From Warburgia ugandensis (Eukaryota; Streptophyta; Magnoliopsida; Canellales; Canellaceae), in contig CP141132.1 in assembly GCA_035236585.1 (NCBI GenBank), forward strand, positions 62,593,880 through 62,657,879: a stretch of DNA of 64,000 nucleotides, given 5' to 3'. Every line of letters starts with the position of its first letter. Positions within the stretch are counted from its first letter, which is position 1. The notes beneath the pieces are model-generated. The model was not told where the DNA came from. It saw only the letters and a program-made list of their open reading frames with translations, and did not search any database. Both the position numbers and the translations under genes were made by a program. Below, piece by piece: positions 39,501 through 54,100 of this stretch.

Positions 39501-40964
39501 CACCTACACAAGAATAAGCTTGCTAAGATGTTGTACTTATTTACAATATCTCATATTTGAAGATTTGGTACTCAAAGAAAAGTACCTAGAGATAGAAGGC
39601 AATGCATATGATTATTGATTACTTTTCAACTACAAGAATAAAGATTTTGTGAGTTAGAAGTCGAGCTTTAGTAAGATTTAGAGTTTACTTCATTGTTAGA
39701 CTCAAGACTATAATGATATGTATTTTGAAATTGTGAACATGTTTGTATGGTGACTGCTATGTAGTGGGATGTATGGTAGTGACTAGAGGATAGGACAAAG
39801 GTGAGAAATCATTTTTTCAAATGTCTTAAATTGAAAAACTACTTTGAGAACTTTTTATCAGGTGTTCCACATCGTATGCATTAAATGCATATATATTAGT
39901 AAAATAGCAAAAATTTTGCTAGAATTTTGGTACAAATGGGAATCTCATTTCACCTTTTAATTCATGTTTTCTAAACAAAAATGACACTCGAGGTTTTCAA
40001 AAATTGCTTCTCAAATAAAATTATTTCTACCATTTATTTTCAAAAGGAATTTTCAAACTAGGGGCATTTTATTCCAAAAAACTATTTAAAAGTTTTCTTA
40101 TAAAGTGTAACAGCCCGAGGGCCCACACCCTGCAACGATATTGTCCGTGCCAGAGTGCCCATACACCCTGCACGGTTTTGTTCTTCCCCAGTTGCCCAGG
40201 GAAAAGGCCTCGTTCCGTGTATCAGAGTGCACAGCGGATATGATATTGTCCTCTTTGGGTCCCTCGCCACTCCGGGCTTCACCCCTCAAGGTTTTGCTCT
40301 CTTAGGTCTCTCATCCCTTTTGGACTTCACATGTTGCAACGTGTTGTTGTAAAGCCTTGGCTGATGAGGGCGGGCCAAGAGGGCTGGCAGGCTTCTAGGC
40401 AAGGTGAAAGACTGAGAGTTAGTCCCACATCGCTAGGGGGAAAGTTACTGGGCTCTTAATAAGAGTGATGAGGACTTTCCTTGCAACGAGGCCTTTTCCC
40501 TGGGCAACTGGGGAAGAACAAAACCGTGCAGGGTGTATGGGCACTCTGGCACGGACAATATCGTTGCAGGGTGTGGGCCCTCGGGCTGTTACAAGTGGTA
40601 TCAGAGCCATACCCCGACCCGGTGTGGGTGGCTAGCCGCACGTGGGCGCTTGTGTGTGGTAAGACACGCGGGGACGCGTGTCCCCTAAGGGGGAGAGGTT
40701 GTAAAGCCTTGGCTGATGAGGGCGGGCCAAGAGGGCTGGCAGGCTTCTAGGCAAGGTGAAAGACTGAGAGTTAGTCCCACATCGCTAGGGGGAAAGTTAC
40801 TGGGCTCTTAATAAGAGTGATGAGGACTTTCCTTGCAACGAGGCCTTTTCCCTGGGCAACTGGGGAAGAACAAAACCGTGCAGGGTGTATGGGCACTCTG
40901 GCACGGACAATATCGTTGCAGGGTGTGGGCCCTCGGGCTGTTACATAAAGCCTCAGTCATCACA
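36569..40964 (+). mobile_element. Solo LTR at the LINE tail, holding a young TRIM
   Basis: It begins TGTAACAATCCTAATTTTTA and ends CAGTCATCACA, with a perfect 5-base duplication TTAAG (36564-36568 and 40965-40969). Without the TRIM (40106-40945 plus its duplication) it is about 3.55 kb. The start matches the reverse-strand block ending at 16541 and the LTR at 44732, so it belongs to the same broad family of TGTAAYATCC LTRs, probably Ty3/gypsy chromovirus. No gag or pol wording is present. Confidence 0.75.
40106..40945 (+). mobile_element. Young TRIM with an extra inverted 5' segment
   Basis: The whole 840-base unit is flanked by a perfect target duplication TAAAG (40101-40105 and 40946-40950). 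Inside are two LTRs of 246 bases, 40348-40593 and 40700-40945, identical wherever I compared them. Between them is a 106-base interior with the primer site TGGTATCAGAGCC (40597-40609) and a purine tract CTAAGGGGGAGAGG at the 3' side. The extra 5' part (40106-40347) begins with about 110 bases that are the reverse complement of the LTR's last 110 bases (40836-40945). About 130 bases follow that look like another TRIM LTR in reverse. Non-coding, structurally whole apart from this odd end, and recent. Confidence 0.88.
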
Positions 40965-40969
40965 TTAAG

Positions 40970-43420
<2,451 letters not shown>

Positions 43421-44726
43421 TTGAACACACGAACTGTATTTTATTATTTGAAAATTTAATTTATCAACCCAAAATGGTTTGTGTTAATGTTTGTGATTGA
43501 AAATGAATTTCAAATTTACATGAAGGTATACGATTTGAAAGTATGAAAGATATTTTGAATTTGATTCATGGTTGCCAATTTGTAACAAATTTATATGGAA
43601 TTTTTGTGAAATAATCTAAAAAGTATGGTTTCTATATTAGTAGGATTATTATTTTATGTTCATAGAAACCTTTTAATGTGTACTAGATTTAGATCAAATT
43701 TCTATGAATATGACTTCCAAATTTGTTTGGATTATGTTATGTAGTCCACAATCCATTACATGTGAACTTTCATGTATTGGAAGTATGTGAATTTCTATTC
43801 ATAGGAATTTTTTTTTTTTAATGAAGTTCATAACAATTATATATACATGAACATGGAATAAATGCAAACAGTGTGATTGGATATTAGTATACTTAATAAA
43901 TGCAAGTTTGATGAGATATTGTTAAATATCTCAAATTAGCAAAGGCAAAGGAAGAAGAAGTCTGAATGAAGAAAAAGACAAAAAAGCAAAGAACTTCTGT
44001 AGAAGAGCAACTAAATTTTTGGAGTGTTCATTATTTGTGTTGACAATTTTAAGGTACAGGATTTTGTATGAGAGAACATTGGTTTTCTGTATTGAAAGTT
44101 GTAATGAGTTATAAGTAGTTAGAAATATGAAGTTACAAGATTAGAATCTTAGATACTCTAGTTAGTTTGGATAAATACATACTTGTACTTATGTTGTGTG
44201 AGATTTCAAATTATAATCTCACTATCATTGACTATTCTAAGAATATGTTGCACCTTAACTTGATGAAATTTTTTTTCCTTTGATAAATTTGGGGGCATGA
44301 TAGGCTTGTAGTGTAACATAGAAGAGTCATAAGGCTCTTTGTGTAAAAGGCCCTTTCTTTTTTTTTCTTTTTCTTTTTTCTCTTCTAGTGAATTTCCTCT
44401 TATTTTCAACCTCAATTATGATAAAATACACCCTAAGATTGATAAAAAAAAAATTAGGAAATAGAGAGTGGAAATGGATTGTTAGAAATATGTATGACTT
44501 GTGCACTTATAATACAACTTTACTTGAAGTGTATTTTTCCCCACTAAGTGTACTTATTAGATGAAATTGGCAAACCACTTCAAGGATACTACTAGCTTAA
44601 TGTGGGCTATATAAGCAACTAACTAAAAGCCCACCCCTAAACTCTAATTAAACAAAAATAATCTAGTAGGATAGTAAAATAAAGTAGAAATATATTTGAG
44701 AATTTTGAGATTGGAATAGTGTCAAA
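43421..44726. other. AT-rich DNA, nothing assigned
   Basis: No coding similarity was seen on either strand. It lies directly before the solo LTR at 44732, whose target site is here. Confidence 0.3.
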
Positions 44727-44731
44727 CATGG

Positions 44732-47686
44732 TGTAATATCCTTAATTTTTAGTATAAATTAAGAAATTACTAAATAAATTAAATTAAAAATTTATAGATG
44801 GAAATTTTTCGTAAAAACTTAAGAATTTGAAAGTGCTCGTCGATAGGATTCCAACGCCACAAAGAACATGGAAAACAGAGCTCAAACGAGGGAGTTAGGA
44901 GCCGTTGAAGTTATAGGGGCATTTTAGTCATTTGATAGAGACATATAACACAGGGGCCCAAATTGATAATGGCACCCCCGTCTTCCACATGACTCTACCA
45001 GATCTAGCAAAATCGCTGGAGAAAGCAGTGAAAAGAGGCGTGAATGGAAGAGTTTCTCTTCTCCTAGGACTCAAAGGCCTATATCTACCCCTCAGGTGCC
45101 AAAACGCTCTACCCTGAGCATTTTCACTGAGTTTTACTTAGGAACCCTAGCTCCGCAGAGTTTACGTTTTTCAATGAGTGGAACTCCAGCAACGACTATC
45201 AACCCAGCCAGACGAGGTAAGCCTTAAACCTTGATTTCTGTATTAAATAAATAGGAAATATAAAATAGAAATACATTTAAAATCAGAAAAAATCACGTTT
45301 TTCTTGGAAACTCTGTGCACGCTACTGTTGGAGCATGATTTCATGGATGAAACCGTATCTGTTTGAAAATCATACCGTCCATTTAGTGCACAAGAGACCC
45401 AAGATCAAACCCTTTAAATTTAGGAGAGATCCAACGGTGGGTTTTCCAGAAAACGTGAAAACTAGTACCTAGGGACGTTTTTAGAAACTTGGAAAAAACC
45501 ATTTAAAAAACATGGTTTTTGAAAAAATCAATGCAAAAGGAGGGTATAAATGAATTCTAGAGGAAATTATGAGAAAAACGGTGCAAAAATCGCACAAAAT
45601 GGAGGCCTGTAGGCTTGCTAGAGACGACCGGAATCCATTCGTCTTCTCCAGCAGCGACGCCCTGGTGCTGACGCTAGGACGCCTAGCAGGATGCCCCAAC
45701 AAGAACGACGCACGAACGGCAGTCGTTGCGCGCGCATGCGGCGAACGTACGCGGGGGAGCCCCCACGTGGGCTATCTTGGAAAGTCGAGACGCATGACGT
45801 CTTGGCGACCGTGACGCACGCAGCATGTCCCCGTGATGCTTCTCGGTGGCGGGCATCTTCGTGATGCCGGTTTACACCAGTATAAACCAGCACCGCCAGT
45901 ATAGACCACCATACGGTGGTCAGTTAGCCCCATTTTGAGTGTTTTCACTAAAACTTGACTTTTGGGAGCTAGATGAGTCTAAATCATGATTCAAAAGAGG
46001 CATTGTGACGGTATTGACGACGCGACCTAGTTTTAACTTAAAAACTTATAAATGACCACTTTTAATTTAGAAAATTTTTAAAATAGTGATGTGACATGTA
46101 CAGGTGCACTTGAATATACCAGTTAAGGGGATTATTAGCCAACTAAGTGGTCTCACATTGAGGTAGGTGATGACAATTAATGCTTTGCCTTGATTTTTAA
46201 AACCATGCATAAACATAGCATCATGTGTGATTGTGTTTTAAAATGCATTTATTATACTTTATGATTATTACAAATTGAAATCTTTTATTGAATAACTCAT
46301 GACAAATGTTTTTATGAGCATGATATTAATTAATTATGCTTAAATAGAGACTTCTTTCTTATTAAATATTGGAAATGCATGGATTTGCATGGAAATAAGA
46401 ATAGAGGCTTGTTAGCTGGTCCTTTTATAGGCTAACCCCAGGATAAGGGGTGTGTCTTGGGGATTGCGAGCTATGAGTGCTCTTGAGTTTTAGCATATAC
46501 ATATGATTTTCGTGTTTTATATTTGATGACGGGTGCTCTCACCCGGTGGGCGTCATGCTAGGAGGGATAGGGCGAGCCACCCACCCTTTGAAATTGTGAT
46601 GTGATGATATTGTGATATGATAGACACCTGTCCATAGATGGCATTCGATAGGGATTTGGTAACATGGATAGTCCACACTACCGATCTGGGCCTTTCCATG
46701 GGGACAGATGCTAAGTTTCCCGTTGTGGTGTCGACGGAGAGCGGTGGTGGTTGATACTCATGGAAGATTGCCACTGCGGCATGATGACCCATATTCTTAT
46801 TATGTGTACGTGTATGATGAGCATGGTTATGGATGGTATGCTTGGGTGTGACGACACTCAGAGGTTAGCTATGAGTACTCTTGATCAGTGATATTAATGC
46901 GATGTTGTGGGACCCATTACCTTAGGGTGCCCTTATTCTTATTGTATGCTCATTTACATTGATTCATGACATGTTTTAACTTTGGAAAATGCATGTTTTA
47001 GCATATGAAATAAATTGGCATTTATGTTTGCATGACTTATGATACAACTATCTTCATAGATGATAGACTTTTTATTTTATCAGTATCGTTATTCATTTAT
47101 TTCATTTGATTACATTAATTGTCTATGTACCCACACAAGTGATAGCTTGCTGAGGTATTGCTTTATTTTGCAATGCTTTAGATCTCGAGCGCGATAACAG
47201 GAAAGGCAAGACTGTTGAGAAACCATGAGAGCTGTAGAAGATCCTTTTTCCTAGAATTTTATATAGTGATGTGAGTCAATAAACAGGACTATCATTTGAA
47301 TTTAATTATGGATTGTATACTTTATATTTTGGATTCGATTGAGATGTTTAGACATATGTTGGACATTTATATCGGATCTTATGATGGATAGACCCTGGGC
47401 CATATTATTATTGTGTTTTGGATATTTATTTGATTCAAAATAAAGGCGCCGATTTATTTGACGTTGATTGATATGCGTATTGTTTTAAATCTATCATCAT
47501 AAAAATTTATTTTTGTTTTAATTTATATGTATGCCATTTTGAGAAAGGAAAACTAACACCTGGAGTTTTTAAGATGTGTTTTAGTAAAATGATAAATAAA
47601 ACTTTTCTCATGGGATCCCAAATGCTCTTATTAAAAATGCTATTATTATTATAATAAAAATGTCTTAAAAAATCTGGGGTGTTACA
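44732..47686 (+). mobile_element. 2955-base solo LTR with perfect target duplication
   Basis: It begins TGTAATATCCTTAATTTTTA, ends CTGGGGTGTTACA and is flanked by CATGG on both sides (44727-44731 and 47687-47691). Such ends and length are typical of Ty3/gypsy chromovirus (Tekay/Del) LTRs. No interior domain or second LTR is present, so it is a solo LTR formed by LTR-LTR recombination. The GC-rich part around 45620-45900 gives overlapping open frames that look like composition effects. The target duplication is unchanged, so the insertion is younger than most of the nested inserts. Confidence 0.88.
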
Positions 47687-47691
47687 CATGG

Positions 47692-48039
<348 letters not shown>

Positions 48040-48420
48040 ATGATTTTAAAATCTTTTCTACTAGGTAATCTATTATCCTTATGCCTGAAGATAATAAATT
48101 CGATCGTTGTGGTCAGACTCTATTATGGATTCCTAACTACATTCTCCATAGGGCCCTCTTATCTCTTCCTTCTTCGAGCTTGAGTTATGGAAGAAGAAAT
48201 AGAGAAGGAGGTATCAACTACAAGTAGTTTTATTATGGGGCAGCTCATAATGTTCATATCGATTTATTATGCACCTATATATATATATATATAGCATTGG
48301 GTAGATCTCATACAATAATTGTCCTAGTTCTACCGTCTTTCCGTTTGGAGGAGTCAAAAAAATACTATGATGGTTCCATTACTTTATATATTTCTCTTGT
48401 TTGTAATTCAGCAATTCCAA
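48040..48420 (+). pseudogene. ycf1: Nuclear plastid DNA: ycf1 (TIC214) N-terminus
   Basis: From ATG at 48040 the frame reads [40 protein letters not shown] and [20 protein letters not shown]. This is the N-terminal membrane part of plastid Ycf1, the inner-envelope translocon protein TIC214. An in-frame stop follows LFLLRA, and after about 48290 the match becomes poor, partly through an AT microsatellite. In the plastid the gene codes for well over a thousand residues; only about the first 125 codons are represented here. The insert is nonfunctional and lies in a nuclear setting of LTR repeats. Confidence 0.88.
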
Positions 48421-48620
48421 AGTTTCTTTCTAATTCTATCAAATAAAAAAAGGAAAAATGACATATATATTTTTTGTACTCTTTCATAACATAAATATTG
48501 GAAAGAGGCTTCTGGAAGCAAAAAAAAGGTTACGAAGGATATCATGATCCTATTTATCCAAACCATTCCTATGAAACCTTCCGTCGAAGTGATGGAATAA
48601 TTCATGATTGAAGGTGAGTA
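48421..48620. other. Unassigned segment between the two ycf1 parts
   Basis: This joins two ycf1 parts of opposite orientation. It may be plastid DNA from another place or diverged ycf1, but I could not match it. A 65-codon open frame on the minus strand crosses it without recognisable family wording. Confidence 0.3.
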
Positions 48621-49297
48621 GCCTTCTTTAATTGTTCATGACTGAAGGAGAGTAGCTTTTTTAATTGTTCCACAATATGGTCCCCTGAAAAAAGGATCAG
48701 AAATTTTTGGCAAGCCTTCTTGTTCATTCTCATCATTGCATGGTTTGATCCTTTTTTCTAGCATGTCCAGAAGAAGAGATCCCTTGTTGAGAGATTCCAT
48801 TCTATTTATGAATTCATTGCTCAAGTTGTATCTTTTTTCTTCATTGGCAAAAATCCAATGATTATACAGATGTTAGGGGGATAGTTTTTCTCTTGCGTAC
48901 AAAGAAAATTTTCTTTGTATCCTTTCAAAAAAAAGTCAACAAACTAGGTGGATATGTAAAAGATATTATTATTTTTTCCCATCACTTAGACATGTGTTAA
49001 AAAAATATTGTGACATTTCATTTTGTATAGCATTTTGAAATGGATCATTTTTTATGAAGCGCAATGGACGATTCCATCGTTTATAGGCAAAGAGGAGTCA
49101 CTAAAGGTTTTTCAAACCAAAAGTTAAATTCATCTGTTATTTTCTTTCCATTCATTTGGATCTCTTCCATTTCATCTAGGTTGTCTGAATCCTTCTTTTC
49201 TTTCGACCAAAGGCAAGGGTTTTCTTTGGTGGATCCCTCTTGTTCCTGTTTAGTTCCCTTCATTTCAGAAGCTGTTTCTATTTCTACATCTATTTAG
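48621..49297 (-). pseudogene. ycf1: Nuclear plastid DNA: ycf1 internal part, inverted
   Basis: On the minus strand, from 49297 downwards, the wording follows ycf1 in order: [15 protein letters not shown], then [10 protein letters not shown], then [17 protein letters not shown] and [44 protein letters not shown] and [14 protein letters not shown] come next. This is a contiguous middle portion of ycf1. Frameshifts and stops interrupt it. It lies opposite in orientation to the N-terminal part at 48040-48420, so the insertion was rearranged on or after arrival. Confidence 0.88.
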
Positions 49298-50500
49298 TTT
49301 TAAAATCATTGATAAAATAATAATATAAATTTAATTGATTAATATATAATAAATTAAATGAGTCACAAAAAGATTGAATTATTTAGAACCAAACCCATGC
49401 CTAGGCTGTGGCTTAAGCCATAGTAGTAAAGATTTTCCTTTAGCTCTCTCTATTCTCTTTCATTTGTACCCTTATGAGAAACCCATATAGAAACAATTAT
49501 AGGACCTTTCACTCTTCAATGTGGGACTAAATTTCTAACTACTTCTCTACCTTGTACAACCATTTAGAAGGAAAATAAAATTTCAATATATAGTAAAGAA
49601 GAACTCATTAAAATGTGTTAAAGACAAATTGGTTCTTAAAAATAGTTTTTGATTTTGGAGAAATAATATTTTATTGAATACTTTAATTATAAATAAAAAC
49701 TCCAACAAAAACTAGTAGCTAGAAGTAACTAATGGGCATGGGTTTTCACATGGCCAATCTTGGGTAGGGTGAATAAGATGAAGGGGTCACAAACTTAGTC
49801 TCAGTAGCATTTCTCATTTCTTAATTATTTATCCATAACTAGCTAGGTGCAATAGCATTGAAAGGAAAAAAGAGGACAGAGACAAATATGCACAAATGCT
49901 ATTGTATCTTAAAGAAAAAAAATATAGAGAAAACAACAAAAAAAATATTTTTCTTTGTTTTTCATTGAGAAACCACTTATCATAAAACCTACCAAGAAGT
50001 GAAAAGATGGTCATAACAAAGAGATATGCCATGCTTCTATTATTTTATTTGCTTGTGAAGTTGGCATTAACTCTACCTACTGCTATTACGACTGTAGAGG
50101 GCATTCCCGCTATGAAGTTAAAAATCTACAGAGATATAATATGGAAGATCAGTGAATGAATTATTATTTGAGAGTAGCATTGAGAATAATATATATATAT
50201 ATACATACATAATCAAATTGATAAATAATATTATCATAAAAATGCTCCACAATATGAAGACCAAACAAGGACAACTGTAAACAAGGTATCTTATAAAAAT
50301 ATTTTATTAACAATTTAATTTTAATTTTAGTATATATTTTTTCCTTTTGGTAAGCATGTATTAAAAAAAGTCATTTTAAGAGGAGGCGGGGGGGTCAAGG
50401 TTATTTGGAAGGTGTAATTGAGATGGTGTACGTACATTTTAAAGAAAGGGGTAAGTCAATCGGAAGTGGCATGTATGGAAGACGCCAGTCTAGGCGTCAG
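49298..50500. other. Intergenic DNA upstream of NUP35
   Basis: No coding similarity was seen. It is AT-rich on the left, and its last few hundred bases are likely the NUP35 promoter region. Confidence 0.35.
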
Positions 50501-50521
50501 AATGACATCACGGGCTTAAGT

Positions 50522-50532
50522 GCGTTATAAGG
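50522..50532 (+). promoter_or_regulatory. Possible TATA-like element of NUP35
   Basis: GCGTTATAAGGA lies about 600 bases before the chosen start codon and just upstream of GC-richer, leader-like DNA. It is a weak match, and the long leader it implies may include an unrecognised 5' UTR intron. Confidence 0.3.
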
Positions 50533-51123
50533 ACAAATATGTCATTTTACGATCTAGGCTCTCGCGGACTCTGGAGCCGAATATAGAAGCCACCGGATTA
50601 GGGTTTCCTTGGCGAAAGGTTTTCCTCTTCTTTTGGGGGAAACCAGAAATTATTCTTCAAATTCAAAACCCCAAGCGAGATCGTCAACAGTTTGAACGAA
50701 AACTGCAAAACCAGCAGCTATTTCTATACGTTGTTACTTCGATGTGTTTGCGTTCGTCCAGTCAATGTTGAATTTCAGAACCTAGTTTGTCTTGTCACTC
50801 GGAACAATCTGCTTCCTTTTGGATATTTCGTTTCTTTCTATTGATTAGAATTCATTTTTGGGCTTTTCCAGTAAATCCCACTCTTCATTCTCGGTTTTGT
50901 TTCCAGCAAGTCGCCCTTTTGTTTCTGTGACCAATCTGAGCAATTTCCACTTCATACTTTTCGGTTGTTTATCTTTATCCATTTTAGTTTTTACCATTCT
51001 CTATTTGTTCTCGTGATTCGGCAATCTTCACTACCTGCATTTTGGGTCTATATCGTTTATCCTGCTAGTGTTTTCTTTTCCAGCTCTGTATCACCTTCCT
51101 TCCTTCAAAAGCGGAGAAATAAA

Positions 51124-54100
51124 ATGAACTCTACAGTACAGAGAAGTTCCAAAACCGGAAGACAATCTTTGTTTTTCCGTGATCTAGCAACATCAGTATC
51201 AACTCATAGAGGAAAATTCACAAGCCCTGGTCAGGCAGCTGCAGTATCTGCTCTATGGCTGGAGAATTTCAGGGGAAGTGATCCTCCCCCACCTCCTGTT
51301 TTCACCTTAGAAGAACGAGCAGAATTCTCCCCAGAATCCGGTATTGGGGACTATCCTGCATCTCCAGAATTCCGGTCTGATACAAAAGCCCCTGGCCGGG
51401 AATCTCTCTCTCCTTTGAAAGGAAGAGGTGAGGCAGGTACCTCGTACCCTGCAGTGGAGCCGGTCCCAGTGCAGCAGAGTCCCTCAAATTTGAGCTGGTG
51501 GTCACCCGCGAAGAGTGGGTCACCTGTAAATAATGGTGTTGATAATGAAAAGGGGAATGTTTCGCCGATGGACGGTGTGGTTCAGCCAGGTGCTCTAATT
51601 ATGCGTCCACCTCCGAGGGAAGTGGCAAGGCCAGATTTGCAGAGGAATAGCTTGCCTGCGGGTGAGCTTGATGAGGAAGAGTGGGTTACTGTTTATGGGT
51701 ATTGTTCGAGCTGTTTCATTGATCATGCGTACATTCGTTCTGATTATTATTTCAATTTGGCTGCCTGTGTGCTACTTTTCTTTCCATGCTCATTGCTCCA
51801 TGCGTGGGTTTCCATCCTGAGATTTGTTTAGATGGTGACTTATGGTTGGATATGCTGTTGCCAGTGTGACTGTCCTTTGGATATTTTCTTTTTCTTTTTC
51901 CCATATTACTTATTTGAATGCCTTTGCAACATTTCTACCAAACTCATCCATAAGTGTCTGCAACAGGCACAAAAAAGACCTTTATCCTTTTATTTTTAAC
52001 TTGGATTTTACAACTACGAGCTGAACGGTCATGTACCTGTTTAACCAAACTTTGTTTTTTCTAAAAGTAGAAATTATAAGAATAGGGCCTAATCCTATAG
52101 GCAACTTTGGTTTCTCTTTCTTTTCAAAATTCTTATGTCTTTGTCCTAAACTTATCTGCACTAAAAGTAAGATGATTGTTAGAAAGCATCCAATCTACAA
52201 TTTTATCCACCCAAGAGATATATTAAGGAATGAAAACCATCAAATGATAAACTACAGTAGGACTACATTGTCTTTTTTTGTTTGGCTTTGAAAGGGATCC
52301 AATCCTTTATTGAAATGCACCTGATAAAAAACTAACTTTCTGTAGTGTGAAAATAAACGGAATCCATTGCAAACTAAACCATAGAGGAAGTTGAATTATT
52401 TGCAAGAAATCGAAAATTTTGATTCCTACCATCTCATTTGCACTTGTCTACCAGTTAGCAGCATAAAACTTTGAACTGATAATTAACTGGGTGATTCTTC
52501 CTTGTGCGAGGTATCTTTTAAGGCATTGTATTTATAAAATAACTATTGTGAATAACCTGAATTTACATAGATGTAGCTCAGTATTTGCTGAGAGGCAAGT
52601 AACTTTGCAGAAAATAAGAAAAAAAGGAAAAAGTGATGCATTTAAACCATTTCTCGAAACTGTGTGAATCGTGCTCAACTCCTCAGAGTTTACTACTGTC
52701 CAAACCAGTATCTAGTTCACTTCTCAATCATGTCCCACCAAATCACATTGACAGCTGAGTCATCATCATAAAATGTGGATAACATTATGCATTTATACTA
52801 ATTAAGTAATAGTTTTTGAAGACCATAGAGGGATGTTCCCCAATAAACAGCATGTAAAGACTAACTTAGCAGCAAGCAGACCATATCAATCACATGTCAC
52901 ATGAAGTGCAGTAGACATCGTGACAAAGTGGTCTGTGCTGAACACAGACCATAATAAGTTGACATGTGACATTTGATAGCGCCACAATATCCAGGATTAC
53001 CAAATATGAACCATAAACAGAGACTAATTTTTCACCTCCAATGAGCACAAATCAGTCAGCACGTAAAAGCTCATTCTACCATAAAAGAACCTGAGAATTG
53101 AGTTAGTATTAAGTACCAGCAATGTCAAACTACACAAAAATAGAATAGCAGGCCAAGCAACAATTACTTTTATCTATTTTGTGTCCGACCATCCTAATAT
53201 GTGTGAGTGCTATCAAAATGAGAGGTGTGTTGAGCCAAATAGTAGAAGTTAATCAGAACATGCAAAATAAACTATTTAGATGCAGAATTTCATTTGTTCA
53301 TATAGTTGATGCCGAATTTCATTTATTCATACTGAAACCTATAACCAATCTGGCATACTGATTGAGTTACACGAGTACTAAAAGCTACTTTGAAGCCTCT
53401 ACTCATTTAATCATTATCTTATCAAGACCATTGTGTGATTGCACTCAGAAACATGTGAAACTGTGCTACCGTTCAAACTTGATGGCGTGCACATGATTTT
53501 ACAGCTCTTCTCGTAGATCTGTTATGGCCACGTTGGAATTAGGATGAAAATGGTATTTCTTTGTCCAGAGAAAGCAAAGCTGCTGACTTCTGCTGTCTCC
53601 TAAGAGCAGCGGATATCATCAGTTAGATTCTACACAGTTGCAACAATTGCAAAACGTAGATCACTAGATCGTCAGGCTACATCAAATGTAAGTTAGAATT
53701 TCAAGGCAATCCATGCCTAAGTATAAGCTGACTGTATTAGGAGTTCATAGGTTAGTAAAATAGTTGGTCTGGTGTATAGTTCCTCTCTCTCTCTATACAT
53801 CCATACACACATGCGTTCATACTTATAAACTTTTTTTGAAAGAATAAGTTTAATGATTCCTCTGCAGCTAGGAAACTGTATATTTACAGAGTTCTAACTC
53901 CAAAACCCAGATCATTTTTTTATTTATGTAAAAAGCTTAAGTCTCAGCGTTACCAGTTGTTGATCACAGCTACAGAAAAATTCAAGTTTGATTAGAGAGC
54001 CTTGAAAGGAGTTGTGCATACTTGGTCTTATGTAGGAAAAGCTAGGCAGTCATGTCTGGATTAGATTGTTAATGAAACTTCTTTTCCTTTTGTTGGCCCA

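Noticed and set aside
40082-40750. Several open frames of 60-89 codons on both strands
   Set aside because: They lie in the GC-rich young TRIM, which is non-coding; the frames mirror each other because of inverted LTR parts.
45569-45893. GC-rich open frames of 81 and 91 codons
   Set aside because: They overlap on opposite strands within a solo LTR and match no family I know.
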